From Microbacterium sp. MPKO10 (GTDB lineage: Bacteria; Actinomycetota; Actinomycetes; Actinomycetales; Microbacteriaceae): a DNA stretch of 64,000 nt. Location of the stretch: NCBI RefSeq assembly GCF_026107415.2, contig NZ_JAPCHX010000001.1, positions 310,001 to 374,000 of the forward strand, read 5' to 3'. A program made the position numbers and the translations under genes. Positions 43,229 to 52,900 of this stretch are shown here, piece after piece; the first letter of the stretch is position 1, and each line of letters opens with the position of its first letter. The notes under the pieces are model-generated. The model did not search any database, was not told where the DNA came from, and saw only the letters and a list, made by a program, of their open reading frames with translations.

Positions 43229-43687
43229 GTGAAGCGCATTCCCCCGGCCCTGACGTACACGATTCTTCGTCTGCTGGCCTTCATCGTTCCGCTGGTGATT
43301 CTTCTGTTTCTCGGGTTCAACGAGTGGTTCTCCGCGATCATCGCCGCGATCATCGGCTTTGCGTTCTCGCTCATCTTCTTGCAGCGGTCACGCGAGCGGG
43401 TGGCGGTGGCCATTCACGACAGGCGCACGGGGGCGGATGCTGCTGAGCCGCACGAGACCCCGACGGACGAAGAGGCCGAAGACGACGTCATCGAGCACGG
43501 CGGAACCGACGGTGCTGGCGCGGACGACGAAGAAAACAGGCCCGCGGATGCTCCGGACACCGCAGGGTCCAGCGATGAGGCGGCTCCCCAGGATGGTACG
43601 GCGAGCGATGTCGCACCCTCCGATGCCGAGTCGAGACCCACTGACGCTGCGACCCGGTCGCATCTGAATGACGATCCTTCCCACTGA
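43229..43687 (+). CDS. DUF4229 family membrane protein
   Basis: 152 residues from the GTG at 43229. Two helices (LTYTILRLLAFIVPLVILLF, WFSAIIAAIIGFAFSLIFL) end in QRSRERVAVAIHDRR, the DUF4229 pattern. The remaining about 85 residues are acidic and likely disordered. The family is common near menaquinone genes in actinobacteria; role unknown. It is divergent from the PLDc_N gene. Confidence 0.85.
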   Translation: MKRIPPALTYTILRLLAFIVPLVILLFLGFNEWFSAIIAAIIGFAFSLIFLQRSRERVAVAIHDRRTGADAAEPHETPTDEEAEDDVIEHGGTDGAGADDEENRPADAPDTAGSSDEAAPQDGTASDVAPSDAESRPTDAATRSHLNDDPSH

Positions 43688-43690
43688 CCG

Positions 43691-44176
43691 ATGAGCACAT
43701 CGCCCTCTCGCGAACCGCTGTCCAACGACGTGCCTGTCCGGGGTGGCGAACGCGCCCCAGCGACAGTCACGACGCTCGCCGAGCACCAGGTCACTGACGC
43801 CGTTGCCCTGTGGGCCGCCGCGGGCCTCACGCGCCCGTGGAACGATGCGGACGCCGACTGCCGCCGCGCCCTCGTCGGCCCCGACTCGACGGTGCTGGCC
43901 GTCACAGACGCCACCGGGCTCGCCGCCACCGCAATGGTCGGCCACGACGGCCACCGCGGCTGGGTGTATTACCTCGCGGTCGCCGACCGCTGTCGCGGGC
44001 GCGGTCTCGGGGCGCTGCTGATGTCGGCGTGCGAAGAATGGGTGCGCGAACGCGGCATCCCAAAGCTGCAGCTCATGGTGCGCCGTGACAACGCTGACGT
44101 TTCAGCGTTTTACGACCGGCTCGGGTATGAAGCGTCAGACGTCATCGTTCTGGGGCGTCGCCTCGACGCGTCATGA
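43691..44176 (+). CDS. GNAT acetyltransferase, YpeA-like
   Basis: 161 residues. The GNAT acetyl-CoA site is visible as YYLAVADRCRGRGLGALLMS, and IPKLQLMVRRDNADVSAFYD, RLGYEASDVIVLGRRL closes the fold as in YpeA. WNDADADCRRAL near the N-terminus is the YpeA-like entry segment. The substrate is unknown. It follows the DUF4229 gene after three bases. Confidence 0.9.
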   Translation: MSTSPSREPLSNDVPVRGGERAPATVTTLAEHQVTDAVALWAAAGLTRPWNDADADCRRALVGPDSTVLAVTDATGLAATAMVGHDGHRGWVYYLAVADRCRGRGLGALLMSACEEWVRERGIPKLQLMVRRDNADVSAFYDRLGYEASDVIVLGRRLDAS

Positions 44177-44203
44177 CCGGATGCTGCGAGGCCAGCGCCG
44201 TCG

Positions 44204-45199
44204 TCAGAACGAGTAGCCCAGGAAGAACGCGACGCTGTACAGCAGCTGCGTCACGCCGACGAGCTTGAGGGCGAGCACGAGCTCCTTCGGCGTGCGCGCC
44301 GTGATCACGATGAGGCACGCGGGCAACGCAGCGAGCAGCGCGAACGCCGCGTACCAGACGCCCGTGTAGAACAGGGCGACCAGGGCAGCGATGCCGAACG
44401 GCACGAGCATCAGCACGACGAAGAGGATGCGCGAGGCGAGGCTGCCGATCAGCACAGACAACGTGTGCTTGCGCGTCAGCTTGTCTGACTCACGGTCGCG
44501 CAGGTTGTTGACGAGGATCGCCGACATCGCGATGAGGCCGACGCCGACGGCGCCGTACCAGGCTTCTTGATTGAGCTGCCCCACCTGAACCCACATGGTG
44601 CCGAGTGTCGCGACCAGGCCGAAGAAGATGAAGACGACGATCTCGCCGAGTGCGTAGTAGCCGTAGGGGCGCTTGCCTCCCGTGTAGAACCACGCCGCGA
44701 GAATGCACGCGACACCCACGGCAATGAGCCACCACTGCTGCGTGGCGATGGTGATGAGCACGCCCGCGACGGCCGCGAGCGCGAAGAAGACGAGCGCGAC
44801 GATCAGGACGCTGCGCGGGCTGGCCTTGCCCGATCCCACAAGACGCCCGGGGCCCACGCGACGCCTGTCGGTTCCGCGGATGCCGTCAGAGTAATCGTTG
44901 GCGAAATTGACGCCGATCTGCAGGGCCATGGCGACGCCGAGGCAGAGCAGCGCCCGCACCCAGTGGAACTCATCCGGGGCGCCCGCGATGCGCGCAGCTC
45001 CCGTGCCCACGAGCACCGGGGCAATCGACATGGGCAGCGTCGGAATGCGGGCCGCGCGAATCCAATCCGCAGCCTTCGCCGGCTTGACCTCCTGCATCGG
45101 GCGCGCCGCGGGGTTGCCGCTGCGTCCCCCGCCCTTGCGTGCGACGGGTACCGTCGCCCCTTGCCGTCTCTTCGACGTGCTCTTGCGCTGTGCTGCCAC
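44204..45199 (-). CDS. menA: 1,4-dihydroxy-2-naphthoate polyprenyltransferase
   Basis: 331 residues from the GTG at 45199, which has AGGAGG seven bases upstream; the longer frame to 45223 has no site. It is a membrane prenyltransferase with about nine helices. The aspartate motifs are NFANDYSDGIRGTDRRR and NNLRDRESDKLTRKHTL. It attaches the polyprenyl chain to the naphthoate ring. The first 40 residues are basic and hydrophilic. Its convergent neighbour is the acetyltransferase. Confidence 0.94.
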   Translation of the reverse strand: MAAQRKSTSKRRQGATVPVARKGGGRSGNPAARPMQEVKPAKAADWIRAARIPTLPMSIAPVLVGTGAARIAGAPDEFHWVRALLCLGVAMALQIGVNFANDYSDGIRGTDRRRVGPGRLVGSGKASPRSVLIVALVFFALAAVAGVLITIATQQWWLIAVGVACILAAWFYTGGKRPYGYYALGEIVVFIFFGLVATLGTMWVQVGQLNQEAWYGAVGVGLIAMSAILVNNLRDRESDKLTRKHTLSVLIGSLASRILFVVLMLVPFGIAALVALFYTGVWYAAFALLAALPACLIVITARTPKELVLALKLVGVTQLLYSVAFFLGYSF

Positions 45200-45238
45200 G
45201 AATGACCTCCTGCTCCGCGGCAACTTTACTAAAGATCG

Positions 45239-46411
45239 CTATGCCATCGTGCGCTCGGCGATTGCGCGCGTGATCGCCTGCCGGTCGGGCTTGCCCGATG
45301 AGAGCCGCGGAAGCGCCGCGACGGTGACGATGCGGTTCGGTCGCGCCGGTTTGCCGAGCTGTGTTGCGACAGCATCCTGAACCACGTCAAGCCGGGCGCC
45401 AGACACATCGGTCACGACGACGGGAACCTGGCCCCAGCGGTCGTCTTCAGCGCCCACGACGACCGCGTCTCCGAGACCCGCGACACCGCGCACGATGCGC
45501 TCGACGCGGTCGAGGTTCACGTTGACGCCTCCCGAAACGATGACGTTGTCGGCGCGCCCCAGCACGGTGAGCACGTCGTCGTCGATCGTCGCCAGGTCGC
45601 CCGTGCGATACCAGAGGCGGCTGTCGCGTTCGACGAAGGCGCCCTCCATGCGGGCGTGGTCCAGGGTTCCGTCATCGGCGAGGTATCCGTCGCTCAGCAC
45701 AGGGCCCGTCAACTCGACCTGCCCGCTGACGATGCTCATCTCGACGCCGGGCAGCGGTTGCCCGTTGTAGACGCAGCCGCCGGAGGTTTCACTCGAGCCG
45801 TACGTGCGATACACCGGCAGGCCGAGCAGCTGCGTGCGTTCGCGAACGGGTTCGGGCAGGGCCTGGCCACCGATCAGGATGCCGTCGAAGCGACGCAGAG
45901 CGGTCACGCCCGTGCGCGTTTCGAGCAGTCGCATCAGCTGCGCCGGAACGAGCGAGGTGAAGCGCAATTCGCCGGTGAGCTGCTTGCTCGCCTCAATGAA
46001 CGCAGCGGTATCGAAATGCCCCGGGGGCAGCACGATCGGCGTGGTCTCGGCGGCGATCGAACGCACGAGCACCTGCAGCCCGGCGATGTAGTGCGCCGGC
46101 AACGCCAGAAGCCACTGCCCTGGCCCGCCCAGCACGGACTCGCTCGCGGATGCTGATGCCAGAAGCGCGTCGCAACTGAGGACGACGTTCTTCGGCAGCC
46201 CGGTCGACCCCGATGTACGGAGCACCGCCGCTGCCGAGTGCGGCACCTCATGCAGTTCTGAGCCGTGGTGCGCAGCGAGCGGAACATCATTGTGCGGCGG
46301 CTCGGCAGCGATCGGCAGCAGCGCGGGGCCCGACCGGTCGAGCGCACCGCGCAGCGTCCCCATGACCTCAAGAGGGTCGGATGCCGAAACGGCGACGATG
46401 CTGCGCGTCAT
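45239..46411 (-). CDS. menE: o-succinylbenzoate--CoA ligase
   Basis: 390 residues, an ANL-family adenylating enzyme. LRTSGSTGLPKNVVLSCDAL is the P-loop, YRTYGSSETSGGCVY the A5 motif, YRTGDLATIDDDVLTVLGRA and DNVIVSGGVNVNL follow, and the end RLSSGKPDRQAI holds the A10 lysine. It activates o-succinylbenzoate with CoA. It is shorter than most ANL enzymes, as is usual for actinobacterial MenE. It is 39 bases upstream of menA on the same strand. Confidence 0.93.
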   Translation of the reverse strand: MTRSIVAVSASDPLEVMGTLRGALDRSGPALLPIAAEPPHNDVPLAAHHGSELHEVPHSAAAVLRTSGSTGLPKNVVLSCDALLASASASESVLGGPGQWLLALPAHYIAGLQVLVRSIAAETTPIVLPPGHFDTAAFIEASKQLTGELRFTSLVPAQLMRLLETRTGVTALRRFDGILIGGQALPEPVRERTQLLGLPVYRTYGSSETSGGCVYNGQPLPGVEMSIVSGQVELTGPVLSDGYLADDGTLDHARMEGAFVERDSRLWYRTGDLATIDDDVLTVLGRADNVIVSGGVNVNLDRVERIVRGVAGLGDAVVVGAEDDRWGQVPVVVTDVSGARLDVVQDAVATQLGKPARPNRIVTVAALPRLSSGKPDRQAITRAIAERTMA

Positions 46412-46609
46412 GGCCCGATTCTACGTTGCGCGCCCGATGCGTGGCCTGAACGCCCTCCATATTCACACGCCCGGGCGAAGCTGCCGGACGCTCAGGTGCT
46501 GACTTCTCCTCTCTCAGGGCGCAGAAACGTCAGGGAACTCAGCACCCGAAATTCTCGGGGCGCCAGATTCGCGGCCCGTGCGTCGTGCGTCGTGCGTCAG
46601 TATCGCGGG

Positions 46610-47512
46610 TCAGTACTGCCAGGGATACGGCGACCAGTCGGGGTCACGCTTCTCGAGGAACGAGTCGCGTCCCTCAACCGCCTCGTCCGTGCCGTAGGCG
46701 AGGCGCGTCGCCTCACCCGCGAAAACCTGCTGGCCCACGAGACCGTCATCGACGGCGTTGAACGCGAATTTCAGCATCCGGATCGCCGTCGGCGACTTGG
46801 TGAGGATCCGTCTGGCCCAACGCAGCGCCTCGATCTCGAGTTCGGCGTGCGGCACAACGGCATTGACCGCGCCCATCTCGTAGGCACGCTGCGCTGAGTA
46901 GTCGTCGGCCAGAAAGAACACCTCGCGGGCGAACTTCTGCCCGATCTGGCGCGCAAAGTACGCGGAGCCGTAGCCGGCGTCGAACGAGCCGACGTCAGCA
47001 TCCGTCTGTTTGAATTTCGCTGTGTCGCTGGCGAGGGTGAGGTCGCAGACAACGTGCAGAGAGTGGCCGCCGCCGGCCGCCCACCCGGGGACGACGGCGA
47101 TGACGACCTTTGGCATGAAGCGAATGAGTCGCTGCACCTCGAGAATGTGCAGACGCCCCGAGCGTGCCGGGTCGACGCCTTCCGATGTGTCGGCGTCCGA
47201 ATACTTGTACCCGTCGCGGCCACGGATGCGCTGGTCGCCGCCCGAGCAGAACGCCCAGCCGCCGTCTTTCGGGCTCGGCCCGTTGCCCGTGAGCAGAACG
47301 ACGCCGACCTTCGACGAGGTGCGCGCGTGATCCAGCGCCCGGTAGAGTTCGTCGACCGTGTGCGGGCGGAAGGCGTTGCGCACCTCGGGGCGGTCGAACC
47401 CGATGCGTGCCACGCGGCCGTCGTGGGTGTGGTGATAGGTGATGTCGGTGAGCTGCTCGAAGCCCGTCACCTGCTGCCACTCGGACTCGTCGAAGATCTC
47501 AGACACCGTCAT
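46610..47512 (-). CDS. menB: 1,4-dihydroxy-2-naphthoyl-CoA synthase
   Basis: 300 residues of the crotonase family. AFCSGGDQRIRGRDGYKYSD, VVPGWAAGGGHSLHVVCDLT and DVGSFDAGYGSAYFARQIGQ are MenB hallmarks. It closes the second ring of the quinone. The start ATG at 47512 has only a weak ribosome binding site (TTGAGAC), and a ten-copy heptamer array begins 13 bases upstream, in the position of promoter and leader. Confidence 0.95.
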   Translation of the reverse strand: MTVSEIFDESEWQQVTGFEQLTDITYHHTHDGRVARIGFDRPEVRNAFRPHTVDELYRALDHARTSSKVGVVLLTGNGPSPKDGGWAFCSGGDQRIRGRDGYKYSDADTSEGVDPARSGRLHILEVQRLIRFMPKVVIAVVPGWAAGGGHSLHVVCDLTLASDTAKFKQTDADVGSFDAGYGSAYFARQIGQKFAREVFFLADDYSAQRAYEMGAVNAVVPHAELEIEALRWARRILTKSPTAIRMLKFAFNAVDDGLVGQQVFAGEATRLAYGTDEAVEGRDSFLEKRDPDWSPYPWQY

Positions 47513-47524
47513 GTCTCAATCGTA

Positions 47525-47598
47525 GCCACCAGCCACCAGCCACCAGCCACCAGCCACCAGCCACCAGCCACCAGCCACCAGCCACCAGCCACCAGCCA
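47525..47598. repeat. heptamer tandem repeat upstream of menB
   Basis: GCCACCA repeated ten times without change (47525-47594), then a partial unit. On the menB strand it reads TGGTGGC. It begins 13 bases upstream of the menB start codon. Tandem arrays of this kind change length by slippage. Confidence 0.95.
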
Positions 47599-47610
47599 GG
47601 ATGCTCCTCC

Positions 47611-47681
47611 ATTCGGAAAAACCAGGTCATCTGCGGCGTGTCGTGGCCCGACACGCCGCATTCACACCGAATTTTCCGAAT
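47611..47681. repeat. dispersed repeat R1, copy 1 (nested palindrome)
   Basis: Outer arms ATTCGGAAAA (47611-47620) and TTTTCCGAAT (47672-47681). Inner arms TGCGGCGTGTCG (47632-47643) and CGACACGCCGCA (47649-47660) with a 5-base loop. The same layout and sequence are at 57236-57304. It lies between the divergent menB and menC genes. Confidence 0.88.
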
Positions 47682-47718
47682 GCGTGCACTTCTCACGGGC
47701 CGCGAGCAGAATGGGGGC

Positions 47719-48702
47719 ATGGCTACCGCGCTCCCCTCGCTCAACGAACTGCTCGCTTCAGCGCACGTCGTCTCGTTGCCGCTGACGACGCGGTTCCGCG
47801 GCATCACGCAGCGCGAGGCCGTGATCTTCGACGGCCCCGAGGGCGCCACCGAGTTGTCGCCGTTCACCGAGTACGAGGATGCTGAGGCGGCGACGTGGCT
47901 GCGCGCAGGCATCGCCTTCGGTTGGGGTGAGCTTCCGAAGCTGCGCCGTGACAGCATCCGGGTGAATGCGACGATGCCGGCGGTCGCCGTCGACCAGGTC
48001 GCGACGGTACTCGCCCGCTATGACGGCTGCCGCACTGTGAAGGTGAAGGTCGCCGAGCGCGGGCAGAGCCTTGACGACGATATTGCGCGGGTCGCCGAGG
48101 TGCGCCGCTTGATGGGGCCGGAGGGCCGAGTGCGCCTCGACGCGAACGGCGGCTGGAATGTCGACGAGGCCGAGCACGCCATCCGCTCGCTCGCGGAGTT
48201 CGACATCGAGTACGTCGAGCAGCCGTGCGCCACCGTCGACGAGCTGGCCGAGGTGCGTCGCCGCGTGAAGTACATGGGCATTCCGATCGCCGCCGATGAG
48301 AGCGTGCGCAAGGCCGACGACCCGCTTGCCGTGGCCCGAGCGGATGCTGCCGACCTACTGGTCGTCAAGGCGCAGCCGCTCGGCGGCATCCATCGCGCAC
48401 TTGACATCGTGCACGAAGCGGGGCTGCCGGTCACCGTCTCGAGCGCCCTCGACACCTCCGTCGGCCTCGCACTCGGTGCGCACCTGGCCGCCGCTGTGCC
48501 GGAACTGCCGTACGACTGCGGGCTGGGAACGGCGTCGCTGCTCGCCGCCGACGTAACGGAGCAGCCGCTTCGGGCGCGAGACGGTGCGATCGACGTGCGT
48601 CGCGTCGATGTCTCAGAGCGGATGCTGCGCGATTACGCCGCGTCGCCCGACCGTGACGCGTGGTGGCGTGACCGCATCCGTCGCTGCTACGCGCTGCTGT
48701 AG
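47719..48702 (+). CDS. menC: o-succinylbenzoate synthase
   Basis: 327 residues of the enolase superfamily, MenC branch. The catalytic lysine is in VKVKVAERG, metal ligands in RLDANGGW, YVEQPC and IAADESVRK, and the second lysine in LLVVKAQPLGG. It dehydrates SHCHC to o-succinylbenzoate. I used the ATG at 47719, where MATALPSLNELL matches the family start. It is divergent from menB. menF, D, A, E, B, C and G are all in this window; menH was not found. Confidence 0.93.
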   Translation: MATALPSLNELLASAHVVSLPLTTRFRGITQREAVIFDGPEGATELSPFTEYEDAEAATWLRAGIAFGWGELPKLRRDSIRVNATMPAVAVDQVATVLARYDGCRTVKVKVAERGQSLDDDIARVAEVRRLMGPEGRVRLDANGGWNVDEAEHAIRSLAEFDIEYVEQPCATVDELAEVRRRVKYMGIPIAADESVRKADDPLAVARADAADLLVVKAQPLGGIHRALDIVHEAGLPVTVSSALDTSVGLALGAHLAAAVPELPYDCGLGTASLLAADVTEQPLRARDGAIDVRRVDVSERMLRDYAASPDRDAWWRDRIRRCYALL

Positions 48703-48799
48703 CACGTATCCCCTCGGAGGTTTCTTCAACATACTGCTGCCTCGCCACCGCTACTGGGGCGACAGCGTACGATCATCCGAGCTGATCGCTCTCGTGACG

Positions 48800-48824
48800 A
48801 AAACCACGGACGGTCCTCGGTTTT
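48800..48824 (+). terminator. probable terminator downstream of menC
   Basis: AAAACC and GGTTTT arms around a GGAC-G-GTCC inner stem, ending in four T. About 100 bases after the menC stop. The flanking 48703-48946 holds nothing else I can name. Confidence 0.5.
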
Positions 48825-48946
48825 CTGAGGGGTAGCCGCGGGTGCCGTGTGCGACACCAATCGTCGCTGGCCCTCAACCAGTCGGCCCAGCCACACCGCA
48901 ATGAGGTTCTCCGCTGCGAGACTTCGCGCACACGGCAGGCCGCGTA

Positions 48947-49678
48947 CTAGGCCGGAGTGCTGAAGGCCCAGAGTCCTCCAGGCGATGCCGGATTCTCAGA
49001 CGCCGCTTGGGTCGTCCACAACGGGAATGCCTGCGGACTGCCGTTCGCACCGGGACCGGCAGTCACGGTTCCCTCACTGCGCCAAGTCCACACGCGACGG
49101 TCCAGAAGGATGCTCCCGTCTCCGGTCGAAAGCCAGTTCTCGGGAACCGTCCATTTTGACGAGAAGGGGATGCTGTCTCCAGCCTCGAGCGTGGTGGCTG
49201 CTGTTCCGATAGTGATCGTCTCGGTGCGGGTGTTTCCGAACCCATCGCTGATTCCATCGGTGTGTACCCAGCTGGCAACGTATCCGGGAGCGTTGACCGC
49301 CACGGGTGCAAACAATGTGGGGTTCGAGGCGCTTGCCTGCCCAGCCGGCGGCTTCGTGATCGAATCTTGGATGCCGTAAGGGACGTTGAACTCAATCGTG
49401 AACGGGCCGGAGATAGGGCTCGTTGTAGACGAGTTCGAGATCACCCAGTTATACGTGAAGTTGTTGGTGTTGGGATTGAGCGCACCCGGGCCTGGCACGA
49501 AATTTAGCGTTCCGTCAGCTACAACGGAGGCGGCGGCAGCAGGCGTGCTGACTGCGAGGGCGATCACCGGGGCCGACCAGGCCGCTGCCGTGAGGGTGGT
49601 GCGGCGACTGATCTTGGGGAGTGACTCAGTGCGCGACTCAGCGCTTGACTCGTGGTCATCAGAAGGGGCATCGAACAT
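48947..49678 (-). CDS. Tat-type secreted protein of unknown function
   Basis: 243 residues. The signal is SRRTTLTAAAWSAPVIALAV, then STPAAAAS, matching that of the gene at 25620 almost residue for residue after the arginines, preceded by a 22-residue hydrophilic stretch. The mature part looks like two beta domains (FTIEFNVPYGIQDS, TRTETITIGTAATTLEAGDS, WTVPENW). AAAGGA precedes the ATG. It is divergent from the amylase gene, and both have a LacI-type operator in the same position, so it may serve in starch use or in the same nutritional state (inference). Confidence 0.82.
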   Translation of the reverse strand: MFDAPSDDHESSAESRTESLPKISRRTTLTAAAWSAPVIALAVSTPAAAASVVADGTLNFVPGPGALNPNTNNFTYNWVISNSSTTSPISGPFTIEFNVPYGIQDSITKPPAGQASASNPTLFAPVAVNAPGYVASWVHTDGISDGFGNTRTETITIGTAATTLEAGDSIPFSSKWTVPENWLSTGDGSILLDRRVWTWRSEGTVTAGPGANGSPQAFPLWTTQAASENPASPGGLWAFSTPA

Positions 49679-49746
49679 GGGCGTCCTTTCGCCGTTGCCC
49701 GATTTTCAGGCAGAGGGGCAATGCATTAGTTGTGAGATCTTGAGCG

Positions 49747-49764
49747 TTAATGCAAGCGCTTTCA
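49747..49764 (-). promoter_or_regulatory. LacI-type operator upstream of the secreted protein gene
   Basis: On the minus strand TGAAAGCGCTTGCATTAA. The core TGAAAGC/GCTTGCA is a near-palindrome of the LacI/CcpA type centred on CG. It shares CGCTTGCATTAA with the amylase site, in the same orientation to its gene. Confidence 0.7.
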
Positions 49765-49902
49765 TCTAATTATGTCAATATCAGCGCGGGGTCGCGTTAC
49801 AAGATCGTTGCTTTTGACCCGCCCACACCGCATGTACCCCAGCCATGAACCTTTGCCTCACCTCCCATTCCGCACACAACAGGCGTAAGTACATCGCATT
49901 TC

Positions 49903-49920
49903 TGTAAACGCTTGCATTAA
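49903..49920 (+). promoter_or_regulatory. LacI-type operator upstream of the amylase gene
   Basis: TGTAAACGCTTGCATTAA. Near-palindrome of the LacI/CcpA type. TTGCAT (49912-49917) within it and TACCGT (49935-49940), 17 bases on, form a possible promoter, so a bound repressor would cover the -35. Confidence 0.7.
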
Positions 49921-49998
49921 ATTCGTGGGCGCTCTACCGTAAGTGCCATCACCGCTCGCCTCGCGTGCGGTGCCCGCACAATGCAAAGGAGCACCATC

Positions 49999-52900
49999 AT
50001 GAGTACCGTGCCGCCCCGCACACACACTCGATTAGGAGTGCGTCGCAGGCGATTACCCTGGGCCGCGCTCACCGTCGGACTTCTGATCGCTGGTCTTCTC
50101 ATCGCGATCGTCCCACCGCAGAAAGCTCACGCCTCCGCTCCCGGACCAAAGGACGTGACAGCTGTCATGTTCTCGTGGACGTGGAATGCCATAGCCCGCG
50201 AATGCACGAACACGCTCGGACCCGCCGGATACGGCTATGTGCAAACGTCGCCTCCGCAGGAACACGTTCTCGGCAGCCAATGGTGGACCTACTATCAGCC
50301 TGTCAGCTACCGACTCGAGTCCCGGTTGGGAACAGAAGCCGAATTCGCGAACATGATCGACACGTGTAACGCCGCGGGGGTCGAGGTGATTGTGGATGCC
50401 GTCATCAACCACATGAGTGGCGACTCCGACGGCGGGACAGGCTGGGCGGGAAGCTCGTACGAGCACTATAGCTACCCCGGCCTATACAGCGACAATGATT
50501 TCCATGATTGCCGTCAGGACATCTCGAATTACCAGGATCGATACGACGTGCAGAACTGCAACCTGGTCAATCTTGCCGACCTCGATACCGGTTCACCGTA
50601 CGTTCAGCAGACGATCGCTGACTACCTCAATCACCTCGTCGACCTGGGCGCGGCTGGCTTCCGTATCGACGCGGTGAAGCACATCGGCGCCGACGACATG
50701 CGCGGAATTATGTCGAGGGTCAAGAACAAAGACGATCTATACATTGTTCAAGAGGTGATCCGCGCCAACGAGCCGATTCAACCCGAGGAGTACCTTGGCA
50801 TCGGTGATATTCACGAATTCGCTTATGCCCGCAAGCTCAAGGAAGCATTCGGCGGTGGGACGATTGACTGGCTGATCGAGGGGAAAGGCATTGGCGAAAC
50901 CTGGGACGGTTTTCTGGACAGCTCTGATGCCGGAGTGTTTGTCGACAACCATGACACGGAGCGCAATGGCCAGACGCTGAGCTACAAGGACGGCGATGTC
51001 TATGACCTCGCACAGGTCTTCACGCTCGCGTGGAACTACGGCTCGCCGTCAATTCAGTCGGGCTTCGAGTTCAGCAACTTCGACGCCGGTCCTCCCCAGA
51101 CAGCATCCGGAGAGGTCATTGACCCCACCTGCGGCTCGGGCTCCGTGTGGACCTGTGAGCACGCAGAGAACGAGATCACCAATATGGTCGGGTTCCGCGT
51201 AGAGACCTACGGCACCGACGTCACCAAGAAGTGGACGAACGGCAGCAGCGCTATCGCGTTCAGCCGCGGTGACAAGGGCACCGTGGCGATCAACCGGGGC
51301 GGCGGCGAACTGACTCGCACCTTCGAGACTGGGCTTCCTGACGGCACGTACTACAACGTCATTCAGGCGACGCACGACGGTGACAGTTGGTCCGGCGACA
51401 CCATCACGGTCTCGGGTGGACAGTTCACGGCAACCGTTCCGTCGAATGGCGCCGTCGCGATCCACGCGGGTGCGAAAGCGGGCCAAGAGTGCGCAGACAC
51501 TGCCGCGCCGACTTCCCCGACGGACGTCGAGGCGACAGCGGACGGCACGAACGTCACGGTGAGCTGGACAGCATCCACCGATGACTGCGCTGTTACGGGC
51601 TATACGATCACCCGCTCTGGCCCGGACGGAGAAACGACGCTGACTGCACCGGGATCGTCGACGTCCATCACCGATAGCGGACTCGATCCGAATGCCGAAT
51701 ACCAGTACACAGTCACCGCGACCGACGGCGCCAACACGTCGAAGCCGAGCAGTGCGGTATCCGTCACCACGGGTAAGCCGTCGCCGGCTGCCACCACCGA
51801 GGTCTTTTACCACGACAACGGCACCTGGAATGATTTCTACATTCACTACCAGGTCGGCGATGGCGAATGGACAACGGCGCCCGGTGAGAAGATGCAGAAG
51901 CGCTGCGACGGCTGGTACGGCGCAACGATCGACATCGGCACCGCCGATGGTCTAACGGCCGCGTTCACCAATGGCTCTGGCAGCTGGGACAACAACGGAG
52001 GCGAGGACTTTGCTCTGTCGTCAGGGGTGCAAGCGATCGCTGATGGTGCCATAACCAGTATTGACCCGTGCTCCGATGAGCCACCCGCCGGTGAAGACAT
52101 GAAGGTCTTCTACAAGGCCGACAAGGAGTGGGATTCCTACTACGCTCACTACCGCGTCGGCGAGGGAGAATGGACGACCGTTCCAGGCATCCCGATGGAG
52201 CAGGCCTGCGACGGTTGGTACTCCCTCACCATCGACTCTGGTGCCACGGGAACCACCTTTGCATTCAACAATGGTGCCGGCCAGTGGGACAACAATGACT
52301 CAAAGAACTACGTCGTGAGCGGAAGCGTGGTGACCGTGGCATCCGGCTCCGTGTCCGGAACCGCACCGTGCGACCCGCCGTCGGCAGCACCGACAACCCC
52401 CGCGAACGTGTCCGTCACCGCCGATAACGGCGCCGTGACCGTGAGTTGGGACGCTTCAACGGCCGACTCCGGAATCGCGAAGTACACCGTGTCACGCACT
52501 GGGGGCGTTGACGGAACCGTTTCTGTCGATGTCGCTGATACGTCGTACGTTGACACGTCGGTGAGTGAAAGTACGACGTATGCATACAGCGTGACCGCGA
52601 CGGCAGAAGACGGCAGCGTATCGCTGGCCTCAGATGCGGTCGAGATCACGACACCGGGCACGACGGGAGGAGACGACTCAGAGAAGCCGACCGCCCCGAC
52701 GGGGCTGACCATCACAGCATCCGGTGACACTGTTCAACTCACCTGGAACCCCGCGACAGACAATGTCGGCGTTGCCGGGTATCGTGTGATCAAGGCGGGT
52801 GGTGGCGAAGCGACGCTCGGCATCATCACCGAGGCGACGGAGATCGGCTTCTTCAACCTCACGCCGGGGGAGGACTACCTCTTCAAAGTGCAGGCAATGG

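Larger units (their letters stand above)
49679..49998. other. divergent control region, secreted protein and amylase
   Basis: 320 bases with no gene. It holds two LacI-type operators, each followed toward its gene by TTGCAT as a possible -35, and the ribosome binding sites of both genes. Nothing else was recognised in the middle (49780-49900). Confidence 0.6.

Noticed and set aside
47525-47598. CRISPR array
   Set aside because: Units are 7 bp, contiguous and without spacers; no cas genes are present.
47499-47957. Open frame with a repeated WWLVAGG heptapeptide
   Set aside because: It is the translation of the heptamer DNA array and antisense menC; no start or family support.
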